Assembly (NCBI GenBank): GCA_002869065.1
Contig: PKTR01000002.1
Coordinates: 496,001-560,000, forward strand
Source: Hyphomicrobiales bacterium
GTDB lineage: Bacteria; Pseudomonadota; Alphaproteobacteria; Rhizobiales; Rhodobiaceae
DNA: 64,000 bases
Reading direction: 5' to 3'
Positions 26,191-34,725 of the stretch are shown piece by piece. A program made the translations under genes and the position numbers. The notes beneath the pieces were generated by a model. It ran no database searches. It was not told the DNA's origin and saw nothing but the letters and a program-made list of their open reading frames with translations. Positions within the stretch are counted from its first letter, which is position 1. The number at the start of each line of letters is the position of its first letter.

Positions 26191-26218
26191 CGCCGGCGAG
26201 GTCGGAGCCTCGCCGGCG
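26191..26218. other. Perfect intercistronic stem-loop in the nos operon
   Basis: CGCCGGCGAGG (26191-26201) pairs with CCTCGCCGGCG (26208-26218) around a six-base loop, in the gap between the second cytochrome gene and nosB. In the direction of transcription (minus) it is followed by A-residues, not a T-run, so it is more likely an RNA-stability or processing element than a full terminator. Confidence 0.55.
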
Positions 26219-26250
26219 TTATTATGGACGCGTTGTAGCGCGCTATCGGC

Positions 26251-26964
26251 TTATTCGAAGTCCGGATTGATCCAGCCCGGAGGCCCGACCTTTTCTGCCG
26301 GCGGCTTCTGGCGCGAGACAAAGTCCATCACAGCGACCATGTCGGCATCGGAGAAGCCGGCGATCTGCTTGACCATGTCCGGGTTGGCGTTACGGCGCTT
26401 GCCGTCGCGGATCCACTCGAACTGGCGAACCAGATACTTGTAGTGCTGGCCCTGAATGCGCGGGTAGAACTCTTCGGCCTTGCCTTCGCCGTTCTCACCG
26501 TGGCAGCGCACGCAGTTTTCCTTGTAGAGCTTCTCGCCGAGCGCCAGATCGGTGCCCGGGCCGTAACCCGGTTCCGGGTTCATCGGCAGGTTCGAGATGT
26601 ACTCGGCAACGTCGGCGAGGGCCTGCGCACCGCCGATTTCCTGCGGCAGGGCGAAGGGATACATCGTCGGGTTGTCGCGGTTGAGCGCGCGAATGTCGGC
26701 GAGCTGCTTGATGATCACCTTGCGGTGCTGACCGGCGAGCTGCGGGAAGGTGCCGTCGACCGTGCCCCAGCCTTCCGTCATATGACAGGCGGTGCAGACT
26801 TCGAACACTTCCATGCCGTTTTCGTGGTTCGGCTCGAGGTGCAGGGCTTCGTCCTGCTCGCCGCCGCCCTCATTCCAGGCGGTCGGGCCTGCGGCGATTG
26901 CCTGGGCACCGACGAACAGAGCCGCCGACGCGAACAACGCCAGTCCGTATTTCATGGATTTCAT
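26251..26964 (-). CDS. Dihaem c-type cytochrome of the nos operon
   Basis: Periplasmic electron carrier of 237 residues with a signal peptide (about 1-25) and two CXXCH haem sites, CTACH and CVRCH, each in a cytochrome c553/c4-like domain with later Met ligands. It occupies the place of nosC genes in clade II clusters (where monohaem proteins are described in Wolinella) and probably carries electrons from NosGH to NosZ. The ATG at 26964 is preferred: GGAG lies nine bases upstream, whereas the ATG at 26973 directly abuts it. It is 46 bases after the preceding cytochrome gene. Confidence 0.88.
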   Translation of the reverse strand: MKSMKYGLALFASAALFVGAQAIAAGPTAWNEGGGEQDEALHLEPNHENGMEVFEVCTACHMTEGWGTVDGTFPQLAGQHRKVIIKQLADIRALNRDNPTMYPFALPQEIGGAQALADVAEYISNLPMNPEPGYGPGTDLALGEKLYKENCVRCHGENGEGKAEEFYPRIQGQHYKYLVRQFEWIRDGKRRNANPDMVKQIAGFSDADMVAVMDFVSRQKPPAEKVGPPGWINPDFE

Positions 26965-27010
26965 GACATCCATCTCCTTCTTCGAATTCCTCTGATCACT
27001 CTTTATTCGA

Positions 27011-27730
27011 TCAGTTTGCCGTCCGATCGATCTGGGAGAGATAGTCTGCAAGCGTTCCGATGGTCGCATCGTCCATCTTCTTGACGAAGGAAAGCATCAG
27101 CTTCGACTTGCCGTTCTTGCGGTGCCCATCGCGAATGTCGGTCATCTGCGCGACGATATACGAGCGCTTCTGGCCGGCGATGATGGGATATCCCTTCAGC
27201 GGTTTCAGACCTTCCTTGCCGTGGCAGGTCTGGCACTTGCCCTTCTTGTAGGCCTTCTCACCGGCAGCGATCTGCTCTTCGGTGATCGGCGGATCAAGCG
27301 GCTTGGGCGCGGCCACCGGCTGATCGACGAGCCAATCAACGATTTCCTTGATCTCGTCGGCGGTAACGCGGAGCGTTCCCTCGGCGGTCACCAGCGCGCC
27401 ACGCATGCCTTCGGCCCGCGGGTTACCTGTTGCGTCCGGACTGCCGGTCCGTTTGCCAGAGAGGATATCCTCAATCTGGTCTATCATATACTTCTTATCT
27501 TGCCCGGCGATATTCGGATAATCCTGGATGGCCTTGGAGCCCCCTTTGCCGTGACAGGCCATGCAGGTCCGGCGCAGATAGAGTTTCTTGCCCGGATGCT
27601 TCTTGGCGCCCTGGGCGTGGGCCGGGCTCGAGATCGCTACGGGAGCGGCGGCGAAGCCGGCTCCGAGCACCGCGACAAGCGCCGAAGCGGCGATAACGCG
27701 GGCGATTGACCGTTTTCCGGTCCTGAACAT
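27011..27730 (-). CDS. Dihaem c-type cytochrome (c4-like) directly after nosZ
   Basis: Periplasmic protein of 239 residues with a signal peptide (about 1-40, ending AHAQ) and two haem-binding motifs, CMACH and CQTCH, in two class-I cytochrome domains joined by a Pro-rich linker. YPNIAGQDKKYMIDQI and YPIIAGQKRSYIVAQM are parallel blocks, showing that the two domains arose by duplication, as in cytochrome c4. It is likely the direct electron donor to NosZ, which here has no haem domain of its own. A strong stem-loop lies between it and nosZ. Confidence 0.9.
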   Translation of the reverse strand: MFRTGKRSIARVIAASALVAVLGAGFAAAPVAISSPAHAQGAKKHPGKKLYLRRTCMACHGKGGSKAIQDYPNIAGQDKKYMIDQIEDILSGKRTGSPDATGNPRAEGMRGALVTAEGTLRVTADEIKEIVDWLVDQPVAAPKPLDPPITEEQIAAGEKAYKKGKCQTCHGKEGLKPLKGYPIIAGQKRSYIVAQMTDIRDGHRKNGKSKLMLSFVKKMDDATIGTLADYLSQIDRTAN

Positions 27731-27755
27731 CTGCTCAATCTCCGTTTGATTAAGG

Positions 27756-27779
27756 GAGGGGGCGATCGCTCGCCCCCTC
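27756..27779. other. Perfect stem-loop just downstream of nosZ
   Basis: GAGGGGGCGA (27756-27765) pairs over ten bases with TCGCCCCCTC (27770-27779) around a four-base loop. In the transcript it follows the nosZ stop by about 30 bases, before the next cytochrome. With only a short T-containing stretch after it, partial termination or 3'-end protection of a nosZ message is likely. Confidence 0.6.
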
Positions 27780-27808
27780 TGTGTGCGTAATGGCAGTCGT
27801 TCGAGCGA

Positions 27809-30103
27809 TTACTCGACGACCTTGGCGCCGTTCTGGTCCAGGTAGGTCTTGGCACGCAGGCCGATGTCGGCCGCCTTGACCTGATACTGGAACCACTGCT
27901 GGGCCCACAGGGTCGCGTTCTGCCAGTCTTCCTTACCCGCAAAGTCTTCCGACTTCTTCTTCGCGTCAGCAGCGAAGTTCAGCTGGTCGGTGGCGTCCTC
28001 GACGAGGGCGACGACCGGCGCGAAGTCCTTGAAGTTGCGCTGGGTGATGTAAGTCACGACGCTGTCGATCACAGCCTGGGTGTCGGTGTTGGCCTTCACC
28101 TGCTTGTTGTAATCGTCCTGCGTGTAGACGGTGCCTTCCTGAAGCGCAGCTTCCTCGGCCTTCATGCCCTTCGGGCGAACGAGGAGGTAACCCTGCATTT
28201 CAAGGTGCAGCGCCGAGCAGAATTCCGTGCAGTAGTACGGATAGACGCCGGCCTGGTCGACGACGAAGGTTGCCGAAACGGTCTTGCCCGGTTCAACCGA
28301 CAGGTTGACGTTGAAGCCGTTGATGGCAAAGCCGTGGGTTTCGTCTTCGGCGCGTTCGACGTTGGTCAGGTGCAACGAAACCGTCGTGCCTTCTTCAACT
28401 TCGATGATTTCCGGCGTGATGTGCGACCGGATCAGGGTGCCGTAGACATGCGTCACGCCATCGACCACTTCGACACGCTCGCGGCCCGGACGGGTGCGGA
28501 ATTCGGACGGTTTGTCCGTGCGGCTATCCCAACCGGTCTTGTAGCGGATCTTCGGCGACAGCTTGTCGGCGGAGATCGCGACCGCGTAGTGCGGCTCGCC
28601 AAGCGGCAGCGGCATATCGTAGATGAGCTGCATCTTGGAGTTCGAGATGTCGATCAGCTGATGGTTCTGCGGATGCAGCGGACCAACCGGGTTGAACCGG
28701 TCGATGGCCAGCTTGTTCAGCGAAACCAGGTACTTACCCTTCGGAGAGACGGTATCGCCTTCCATCGACATAAGGTGGCCGATGTTGTAGTGGATCGAAA
28801 TCTTGTCGAGGACCTTGCCCTCGCAATAGTTCCACTTGGTCACCTGGCTGTCGACGTAGATCGACGTGTACACGATGCACGGCGTCGAGTCGTACTGGTT
28901 ATGCAGCGGGCCGAGACCAACCTGCACCTGCGTATGCAGCGACTTCTTCATGTCGAGGATCGGAATGCCGTACGGGTCCTTGTCGGCGAAGTCCTTGGCC
29001 TCGATGAGGCCCATGATCTTCTCGAACGAATAGACCGACGCATGGGTGTCGAGCTTGCCGGCGACGATGATGAATTTGCCGTCCGGGGAAACGTCGACGC
29101 CGTGCGGGCTCTTCGGTTCCGGAATCAGGAACAGAATGCCTTCGGCAACCGCGGTGTCGATGGTCAGCACGTCATGGCCGTTGATCTTGGTGGCCTTGCC
29201 GGCTTCGACCAGTTCGGCCGCTTTCTTCCAGTTGATGACGTGCAGGAAGTCGGTGTCTTTCTGCGAGCAGCCGGCTTCAAACGGCGGACGACCCTTCTCG
29301 ATGCCACCGATGTAACGTTCGGTGCAGAACGAGTTGGTGAACGACCAGCCATCGGAGTCGAGCTTACCGGCGTCCGACAGGTCCTGGCTGTACGGCGGCA
29401 GTTCGACGGAGAACGACTTCTCCGGCAGAATGCGGCCGGCTTCACGATCGAACTTCCAGTAGGTGACGGCGCCGCGATACTTGTCGTTGAATTCCGACAG
29501 CGGCACGTAGCCGTGCTCGAACGGCGCGGCGTACTGGGTCGCCTCGATCACATATTCGGTGTTCGGGGTCGCGAAGGCGCCACCGTGTTCCGACTGCATG
29601 ATCGGGTTGACGACGATCTGCTTGGTCTCGAAGTCCTTCAGATCGATAACGGCAATGCGCGGGTTGGCCTTGTCGTTGATGAACAGCCATTCGCCGTCAT
29701 ATTCGCCGTTGGTTTCCGAAAGCGCAGGATGGTGAGTGTCACCATAGTTGATCTGCTTGCCGTCGATCATGCCCTGAGCAAGCACCGCCTTCGACTCATC
29801 GTCGAAACCGTAGCCCTGCCACGGCTCCGGCGTGAAGACGCCGATATACTTGAGGATGCGCATCGACGGGATGCCGTAGACGAGAATCTGACCGCTCTGG
29901 CCACCCGATGAGAACACCAGGAATTCATCGCGACCACCGGTCGGGACGTAGGTCTTCGCCGCGGCGAGGACGTCCTTTTCCGTCAGGCCACGACGCTTCA
30001 TTACGTCGTCCAGCGATTCAGCGGAAAATGACGCCGCAGTCCACGCCAGACCGATGCCGAACGCAGTCGACACCGTCAGTAGGCTTTTCAGCATAGTTTT
30101 CAT
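27809..30103 (-). CDS. nosZ: Nitrous-oxide reductase NosZ, clade II (Sec-dependent)
   Basis: Periplasmic copper enzyme that reduces N2O to N2, 764 residues. The N-terminal signal (about 1-28) is of Sec type with no twin arginine, marking the atypical clade. The seven-bladed propeller carries CuZ ligands, among them His 124-His 125 in GDTHHPALSE. The cupredoxin domain has the CuA motif Cys-x3-Cys-x3-His-x2-Met in CTEFCSALHLEM (about 625-636). After it comes an extra tail of about 118 residues with no CXXCH, unlike the cytochrome domain of Wolinella NosZ. It is the first gene of the operon, behind a 14-base Crp/Fnr-type box; GGGG lies seven bases before the ATG. Confidence 0.97.
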   Translation of the reverse strand: MKTMLKSLLTVSTAFGIGLAWTAASFSAESLDDVMKRRGLTEKDVLAAAKTYVPTGGRDEFLVFSSGGQSGQILVYGIPSMRILKYIGVFTPEPWQGYGFDDESKAVLAQGMIDGKQINYGDTHHPALSETNGEYDGEWLFINDKANPRIAVIDLKDFETKQIVVNPIMQSEHGGAFATPNTEYVIEATQYAAPFEHGYVPLSEFNDKYRGAVTYWKFDREAGRILPEKSFSVELPPYSQDLSDAGKLDSDGWSFTNSFCTERYIGGIEKGRPPFEAGCSQKDTDFLHVINWKKAAELVEAGKATKINGHDVLTIDTAVAEGILFLIPEPKSPHGVDVSPDGKFIIVAGKLDTHASVYSFEKIMGLIEAKDFADKDPYGIPILDMKKSLHTQVQVGLGPLHNQYDSTPCIVYTSIYVDSQVTKWNYCEGKVLDKISIHYNIGHLMSMEGDTVSPKGKYLVSLNKLAIDRFNPVGPLHPQNHQLIDISNSKMQLIYDMPLPLGEPHYAVAISADKLSPKIRYKTGWDSRTDKPSEFRTRPGRERVEVVDGVTHVYGTLIRSHITPEIIEVEEGTTVSLHLTNVERAEDETHGFAINGFNVNLSVEPGKTVSATFVVDQAGVYPYYCTEFCSALHLEMQGYLLVRPKGMKAEEAALQEGTVYTQDDYNKQVKANTDTQAVIDSVVTYITQRNFKDFAPVVALVEDATDQLNFAADAKKKSEDFAGKEDWQNATLWAQQWFQYQVKAADIGLRAKTYLDQNGAKVVE

Positions 30104-30792
30104 TGTGTGCCCCGTTCTTCATACAACTCTTCCCGGTGCCACGGGAAAAGCCGGAGGAACACCCGCGAATGCGGGTTCGCGCACGATTTGCACGCGGAGT
30201 GGACCGTAGAGAGAAGCCAAATGGGCGGCCTTGCCCTAGAGCAAATGAGCGCTGCAAAAAAAGTGTTAGAAATACCGCAAATAAGCAGTAATACGGTGGC
30301 ATTCCTGCCATCTGCGCACCACCCCTTGAACTATATCCAACAAAGCACTTCATCGTGAGCAATGGTGGTGGCGAGGTTATTTTCCGTTACTTTTGAAACC
30401 AATAAAGAAATACATGGTTTCCCGGCCATGTGTGATCTTATGCTGTACCATGCCGGCACTGGCGTGCGCATGGACAGGTACGGAAATGGACTCGGACGTC
30501 CTGCCATAGTGGCAGCCGATACAGTCCAAGCCAGCCAGCGGGGAAGTGCTTCAACGGCTAGCCGACTGGAATCTCTCCAAAAAAAGACATTCCGAAAGCG
30601 GTTAATACGTAGTCTTTCTTATCCGCTTTTTTGGGGGATTCTTTTCCTATTTCCCCTTCCCGGCGGCGACCAAGCAACTTGCCCGGGAGCGCCGACGGAA
30701 ACGTCGACAAAAACGTTCTTTGTGTTCCGCTCGATTGTCGAGTCGGTTAATTCCGGCTTTACATCGGCATGCATTCAGCCTGAGGAGACCTC
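30104..30792. other. Divergent nosZ / PCuAC intergenic region
   Basis: About 690 bases, with AT-rich stretches near 30245-30420 and 30590-30660. It contains the Crp/Fnr-type box for nosZ described separately. Frames in it have no recognisable protein features and I treat the region as non-coding. Confidence 0.5.
30203..30244 (-). promoter_or_regulatory. Candidate Crp/Fnr/Dnr-dependent nosZ promoter
   Basis: TTGCCCTAGAGCAA (30231-30244) has the 14-base TTG-N8-CAA form with a CTAG core. On the minus strand TACGGT (30203-30208), a modest -10, lies 22 bases downstream, the spacing of a class II FNR promoter. The start would lie about 95 bases before nosZ. Confidence 0.5.
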
Positions 30793-31374
30793 ATGACTCA
30801 TCCGCTTTCGCGCCTTTTTCTCTCTGCTGCCCTGGCCGGCACCATGCTTTTCGGGCTGGCAGGCGGGATCGCCGCAGCAAGTCAGGCGACCGTCGGCCCG
30901 CTCACGGTCAGTGGTCCGTTCGCCCGGGCGACGCCCGGAGCGGCACGCGCCGGCATCGCCTATCTGACGATTCGCAACGCCGGAGGCGAACCTGACCGGC
31001 TGGTGTCGGCTGCAGCCGATGTTTCCGACCGGGTCGAACTGCACACCCACATTGAAGACAACGGCATTCTGCGGATGAGGCAGGTCGAGGCGATCGATGT
31101 GCCGGCGAACGGCATGACCGCGCTCAAGCCGGGCGGTTTGCATGTCATGTTCATCGGCCTCAAGGCGCCGCTGAAAAAAGGCCAGCACTTCCCGCTCAGC
31201 CTGACCTTCGAAAAGGCCGGCACGGTGACGATTGAAATGCCGGTCGGCAGCATCGGCGCGATGCGCCCGGAGGACGATTCGGCCGCATCCAGCGAGCCGG
31301 CGATGGACCACAGCGCGATGGACCACAGCAAAATGGATCATGGCGAAATGGCGCCGAAGAAGACGGCCGAATAG
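30793..31374 (+). CDS. PCuAC family periplasmic copper chaperone
   Basis: Protein of 193 residues with a signal peptide (about 1-29). The DUF461/PCuAC cupredoxin-like domain carries the copper site H-x-M...: ELHTHIEDNGILRMRQV and later GGLHVMFIGL. It has a C-terminal tail of repeated MDHS/MDHG units that could bind further copper, often found in PCuAC. PCuAC proteins hand Cu(I) to CuA sites directly or through Sco proteins. It is divergent from nosZ and preceded by GAGGAG, supporting a role in supplying NosZ. It ends at a strong terminator. Confidence 0.93.
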   Translation: MTHPLSRLFLSAALAGTMLFGLAGGIAAASQATVGPLTVSGPFARATPGAARAGIAYLTIRNAGGEPDRLVSAAADVSDRVELHTHIEDNGILRMRQVEAIDVPANGMTALKPGGLHVMFIGLKAPLKKGQHFPLSLTFEKAGTVTIEMPVGSIGAMRPEDDSAASSEPAMDHSAMDHSKMDHGEMAPKKTAE

Positions 31375-31404
31375 CCACCGGCTCAACAAAACGCCCCGCT
31401 CGAC

Positions 31405-31440
31405 AAAACACCCCGCGCCGTCGCCGTCGCGGGGTGTTTT
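31405..31440. terminator. Bidirectional terminator between PCuAC and menA-like genes
   Basis: AAAACACCCCGCG (31405-31417) pairs with CGCGGGGTGTTTT (31428-31440); it serves the two convergent genes. Confidence 0.85.
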
Positions 31441-31461
31441 CGTTTCAACGATGTCGTTGGT

Positions 31462-32448
31462 TCAAGCGGGCGCGCAGAGCAGCACGGACATGGCGATAGT
31501 GATTGCGAGGGCGGCCTGGGAGAGCGCTGTTCTGGCGAGCGTGCGGTTCAGTTCGCGCGAGACCGGGGTTGCCGCCATGTCGCGGATGAGCACGATGGTA
31601 ATCGCGGCGAGCGGCACGAAAGCGGCCATGGCGGGAATCGTATTCGGCTGCACGAAAGCAAGGGCGAACAGCACGGTCGCCACCATCAGCACGGCATAGA
31701 GCGTACGCGCTGTAGCGACGCCTGCGACGATGGCCAAGGTCCGCCGGCCGGCGCGCGAATCGCTGACGCGATCACGGTGGTTGTTGACCAGCAGCACAGC
31801 GGCGGCGGGCAAACCGACGATGGCGCCGAGCGCGACCGTCGATGCCGTCAGCATCCCTGTCTGCAGATAATAGGTGCCGCCGACGGCGACGATGCCGAAA
31901 AACAGAAGCACGAACAGCTCACCATAGGGCGAGGCGGAAATCGGCCGCGGGCCGGACGAGTAGGCAAGGCCGCAAAGAATGGAGACTGCCCCGACTATAG
32001 CGATCGGCAGACCGCCCGCGGCGAGCAGGACGATGCCGGCGGCAATCGCCACGGCAAAGGCGCCAAGCGCGACCATCCGCACCGTTGCGGCCGGCAGGAT
32101 GCCAAGCGCGGTAACGCGGGGTGGGCCGAGGCGATCGGCAGTGTCGTGGCCGCGTTCGCCATCGCAGGCGTCGTTCCAAAGATTGGTGCCGATCTGGATC
32201 GCCAGCGCGCCGAGCAGCGCAAAGGCGAGTTCGAACGGCCGCAGCGCACCGGCCTCGAACCAGGCCCAGAAGGCGCCGGCGGCGACCGGCGAGACCGAAA
32301 GCGTCAGCGTCTTGGGACGGAAGGCCATGACCCAGGCGGTCAGCGCCGACACCGGTTCCGGCGTGGCGCGGCGGGCCGCTTCATTACCGACGGAGGCCAC
32401 CGCAATCGGCACGGCGATCGAATACGGCTCGGGTACGCGCTGATCCAT
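31462..32448 (-). CDS. menA: UbiA-family prenyltransferase, MenA-like
   Basis: Polytopic membrane prenyltransferase of 328 residues with eight to nine spans. The first Asp-rich prenyl-diphosphate site is NLWNDACDGERGHD and the second is NNHRDRVSDSRAGRRT, both in MenA form, along with AFRPKTLTLSVSPV near the start. MenA adds a polyprenyl tail to 1,4-dihydroxy-2-naphthoate in menaquinone synthesis. It lies three bases after a UbiE/MenG-like methyltransferase, the next enzyme. A quinone other than menaquinone, or an MqnP-type role in the futalosine route, cannot be excluded. Confidence 0.85.
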   Translation of the reverse strand: MDQRVPEPYSIAVPIAVASVGNEAARRATPEPVSALTAWVMAFRPKTLTLSVSPVAAGAFWAWFEAGALRPFELAFALLGALAIQIGTNLWNDACDGERGHDTADRLGPPRVTALGILPAATVRMVALGAFAVAIAAGIVLLAAGGLPIAIVGAVSILCGLAYSSGPRPISASPYGELFVLLFFGIVAVGGTYYLQTGMLTASTVALGAIVGLPAAAVLLVNNHRDRVSDSRAGRRTLAIVAGVATARTLYAVLMVATVLFALAFVQPNTIPAMAAFVPLAAITIVLIRDMAATPVSRELNRTLARTALSQAALAITIAMSVLLCAPA

Positions 32449-32451
32449 TCC

Positions 32452-33186
32452 TTATCCGTCAGGTTTGGCGGCCACGTGAATGGCCGCGATGCCGAAGAAG
32501 AGGCGGTCCGCCGTCACCTTGCCGAAGCCAGTCGCAAGCAAGGTCTGCGACACGGTTTCAGCATCGGGGAAACCGGCAATCGATTCCACTAGATAGCGGT
32601 ACGCGCCGCGATGACCAGCAACCAGCGCGCCGAGTGCGGGAATGACAATCCGCGAGTAGAGCCGATAGGCCGGCGCGAACCACCAGACCGGCTGGGAGAA
32701 TTCCAGGATGAAGAGCTGACCGCCGGGACGCAGAACGCGCAGGCACTCATCGATGACGCACTGCGGATCGGTCATGTTGCGCAGCCCGAAGGACAGCGTG
32801 ACGACGCCGAAGCTCTCATCGCCGAACGGCAGGGTCTCGCCCTCTGCCGCAACGGCGTCATAGGCAGCGGCATCGCGCTTGACCGCAACGCCGAGCATGC
32901 CCGTGCTTGGATCGCAGATGACGATTGCTGCATCGGGACGGTGCTTCAGCACTCCGAGCGCGATATCGCCGGTGCCGCCGGCGAGATCGAGGACCGACGC
33001 GTTGCCGACCGCTGCTGCCGCCGCTTTCGTGAAGCGCGCCTTCCACAGCCGGTGGGTTCCCCCCGACATGAGGTCGTTCATCAGGTCGTAGCGGGGCGCG
33101 ATTGCGTTGAACAGAGAACGGATGCGCTGCCGCCGCTCCTGCGGCTCGACCCGTTCCCGCCCGAAGCGGCCCGAAAGATCGTCCAT
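32452..33186 (-). CDS. MenG/UbiE demethylmenaquinone methyltransferase
   Basis: SAM-dependent C-methyltransferase of 244 residues. Features are RIRSLFNAIAPRYDLMNDLM at the N-terminus, motif I VLDLAGGTGDIALG, LSFGLRNMTDP and LRVLRPGGQLFILEFS, all standard for UbiE/MenG. Some such enzymes act in both ubiquinone and menaquinone synthesis. Directly upstream of a menA-like gene, it is more likely the menaquinone-specific enzyme, with the ubiquinone one elsewhere. The start at 33186 matches the family; the long upstream frame to 33405 does not. Confidence 0.88.
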   Translation of the reverse strand: MDDLSGRFGRERVEPQERRQRIRSLFNAIAPRYDLMNDLMSGGTHRLWKARFTKAAAAAVGNASVLDLAGGTGDIALGVLKHRPDAAIVICDPSTGMLGVAVKRDAAAYDAVAAEGETLPFGDESFGVVTLSFGLRNMTDPQCVIDECLRVLRPGGQLFILEFSQPVWWFAPAYRLYSRIVIPALGALVAGHRGAYRYLVESIAGFPDAETVSQTLLATGFGKVTADRLFFGIAAIHVAAKPDG

Positions 33187-33382
33187 GCCGTGCCCATTGT
33201 TGCCGCCCGGCCGATTACTCAAAAACCGGACGTAACCCGTTAAACCCAAATGGTGTCTGGCGACAAGCCCCTGCGCCGAAGTGCCCTTCCCTACCCGCCG
33301 GGTGCGCATTTGCGCTTGCCCGGCGGCAATCCGCGGGCAATTTGCCGCCTGTGAGAGACCACTTATTCGACTCAAAAAGACA

Positions 33383-33412
33383 AAAGGCCGCGCGGTCGCC
33401 CGCACGGCCTTT
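33383..33412 (-). terminator. Terminator of alanine dehydrogenase
   Basis: AAAGGCCG (33383-33390) pairs with CGGCCTTT (33405-33412); on the minus strand TTTTGTCTTTTT follows. It lies 45 bases after the ald stop. Confidence 0.8.
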
Positions 33413-33456
33413 CATTTCCCATCCGTCCTGAAAGACGGTTACGCGATCGGCATCGC

Positions 33457-34575
33457 TCAGCCGGCAAGCACCGTGTCGGCCGGCACATAGTCGTAGCCAA
33501 GGTCGCGGGCGACCGGCTCGCAGGTCACCTTCCCGAAGGCCACGTTGAGGCCGTTCTTCAGATGTGCATCGGCGGTCAGGGCCGCCTTCCAGCCCTTGTC
33601 GGCGATTTCGAGCGCATGCGGCAAGGTCGCGTTGTTGAGCGCGTAGGTCGAGGTGCGGGCGACGGCGCCCGGCATGTTGGCGACGCAATAATGCACGATG
33701 TCGTCGACCACATAGGTCGGATCGGCGTGGGTGGTCGCCTTGGAGGTCTCGAAGCAGCCGCCCTGGTAGATGGCAACGTCGACGAGCACGGCGCCCGGCT
33801 TCATGGCCTTGAGCATATCGCGCTTGACGAGCTTCGGCGCCGCGGCACCGGGGATCAACACCGCGCCGATGACGAGATCGGCGTTCAGCACCTGCTCCTC
33901 AAGGATCGCCTTCGCGGAATAGAGCACCGTTGCGCTCGCTTCGAAATGGGTCGCGAGGCGTTCCAGGGTGGCGACGTTGCGGTCGAGGATGGTGACGTCC
34001 GCATGCATGCCGACGGCCATCTGCGCGGCGTTGAAACCGACGACGCCGCCGCCGATGACGACAACCTTGCCCGGCTGCACGCCCGGCACACCGCCAAGCA
34101 GCACGCCGCGACCGCCATGAGCCTTTTCAAGCGCGGTGGCGCCGGCCTGGATCGACATGCGCCCGGCGACCTGGCTCATCGGCTTCAACAGCGGCAGGCC
34201 GCCGTGATGGTCGGTGACGGTCTCGTAGGCGATGCAGACCGCGCCCGAAGCGACCAGATCGCGGGTCTGATCCGGATCCGGCGCGAGGTGCAGATAGGTG
34301 TAGAGGATCTGGCCTTCGCACAGCATGGCGCGCTCGACGGCCTGCGGCTCCTTCACCTTCACGATCATGTCGGCGCGGGCGAAGACTTCCGCCGCAGCAC
34401 CGACGATCTCGGCGCCGGCGGCCACGTAGGCAGCGTCGTCGGCACCGATGCCGGAGCCCGCCATGGTCTCGACGATGACCGCGTGGCCGTGCGCGACGAC
34501 TTCGGCGACGCTCTCAGGCGTCAGCCCGACGCGGTACTCGTGGTTCTTGATTTCCTTCGGAACACCCAGAAGCAT
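33457..34575 (-). CDS. ald: Alanine dehydrogenase
   Basis: NAD-dependent L-alanine dehydrogenase of 372 residues, converting L-alanine to pyruvate and ammonium. [20 protein letters not shown] is the conserved start, with the catalytic Lys and His region ([12 protein letters not shown]) and the Rossmann motif [15 protein letters not shown]. The C-terminal part has [16 protein letters not shown], typical of the family. It is divergent from an Lrp/AsnC-type regulator, the common pairing for alanine-induced control, and ends at a good terminator. Confidence 0.97.
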   Translation of the reverse strand: MLLGVPKEIKNHEYRVGLTPESVAEVVAHGHAVIVETMAGSGIGADDAAYVAAGAEIVGAAAEVFARADMIVKVKEPQAVERAMLCEGQILYTYLHLAPDPDQTRDLVASGAVCIAYETVTDHHGGLPLLKPMSQVAGRMSIQAGATALEKAHGGRGVLLGGVPGVQPGKVVVIGGGVVGFNAAQMAVGMHADVTILDRNVATLERLATHFEASATVLYSAKAILEEQVLNADLVIGAVLIPGAAAPKLVKRDMLKAMKPGAVLVDVAIYQGGCFETSKATTHADPTYVVDDIVHYCVANMPGAVARTSTYALNNATLPHALEIADKGWKAALTADAHLKNGLNVAFGKVTCEPVARDLGYDYVPADTVLAG

Positions 34576-34689
34576 GGCTCTTCTCTCCCTTGAAAGCCGT
34601 GCGGATATAACTGAGCAAATCGTACAAGCGACTTGTTGGCAGGTTGTCTCTTTTTTGGTGGCCTTTCGATGATTTTTTCGTCATTCATT

Positions 34690-34711
34690 CGATAAACCCG
34701 CCCCTTTATCG
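34690..34711. promoter_or_regulatory. Inverted repeat between ald and the Lrp-type gene
   Basis: CGATAAA (34690-34696) and TTTATCG (34705-34711) form a 7-8-7 inverted repeat 14 bases before the regulator's ATG. Position and AT-rich arms fit an Lrp-type autoregulatory site. Confidence 0.45.
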
Positions 34712-34725
34712 GATAAATTTGCAAA

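Noticed and set aside
28205-29911. 568-codon frame antisense to nosZ
   Set aside because: A high-GC shadow of nosZ, whose copper motifs are unambiguous.
30362-30796. 144-codon frame upstream of PCuAC
   Set aside because: No domain, no good ribosome-binding site, and it overlaps the PCuAC start.
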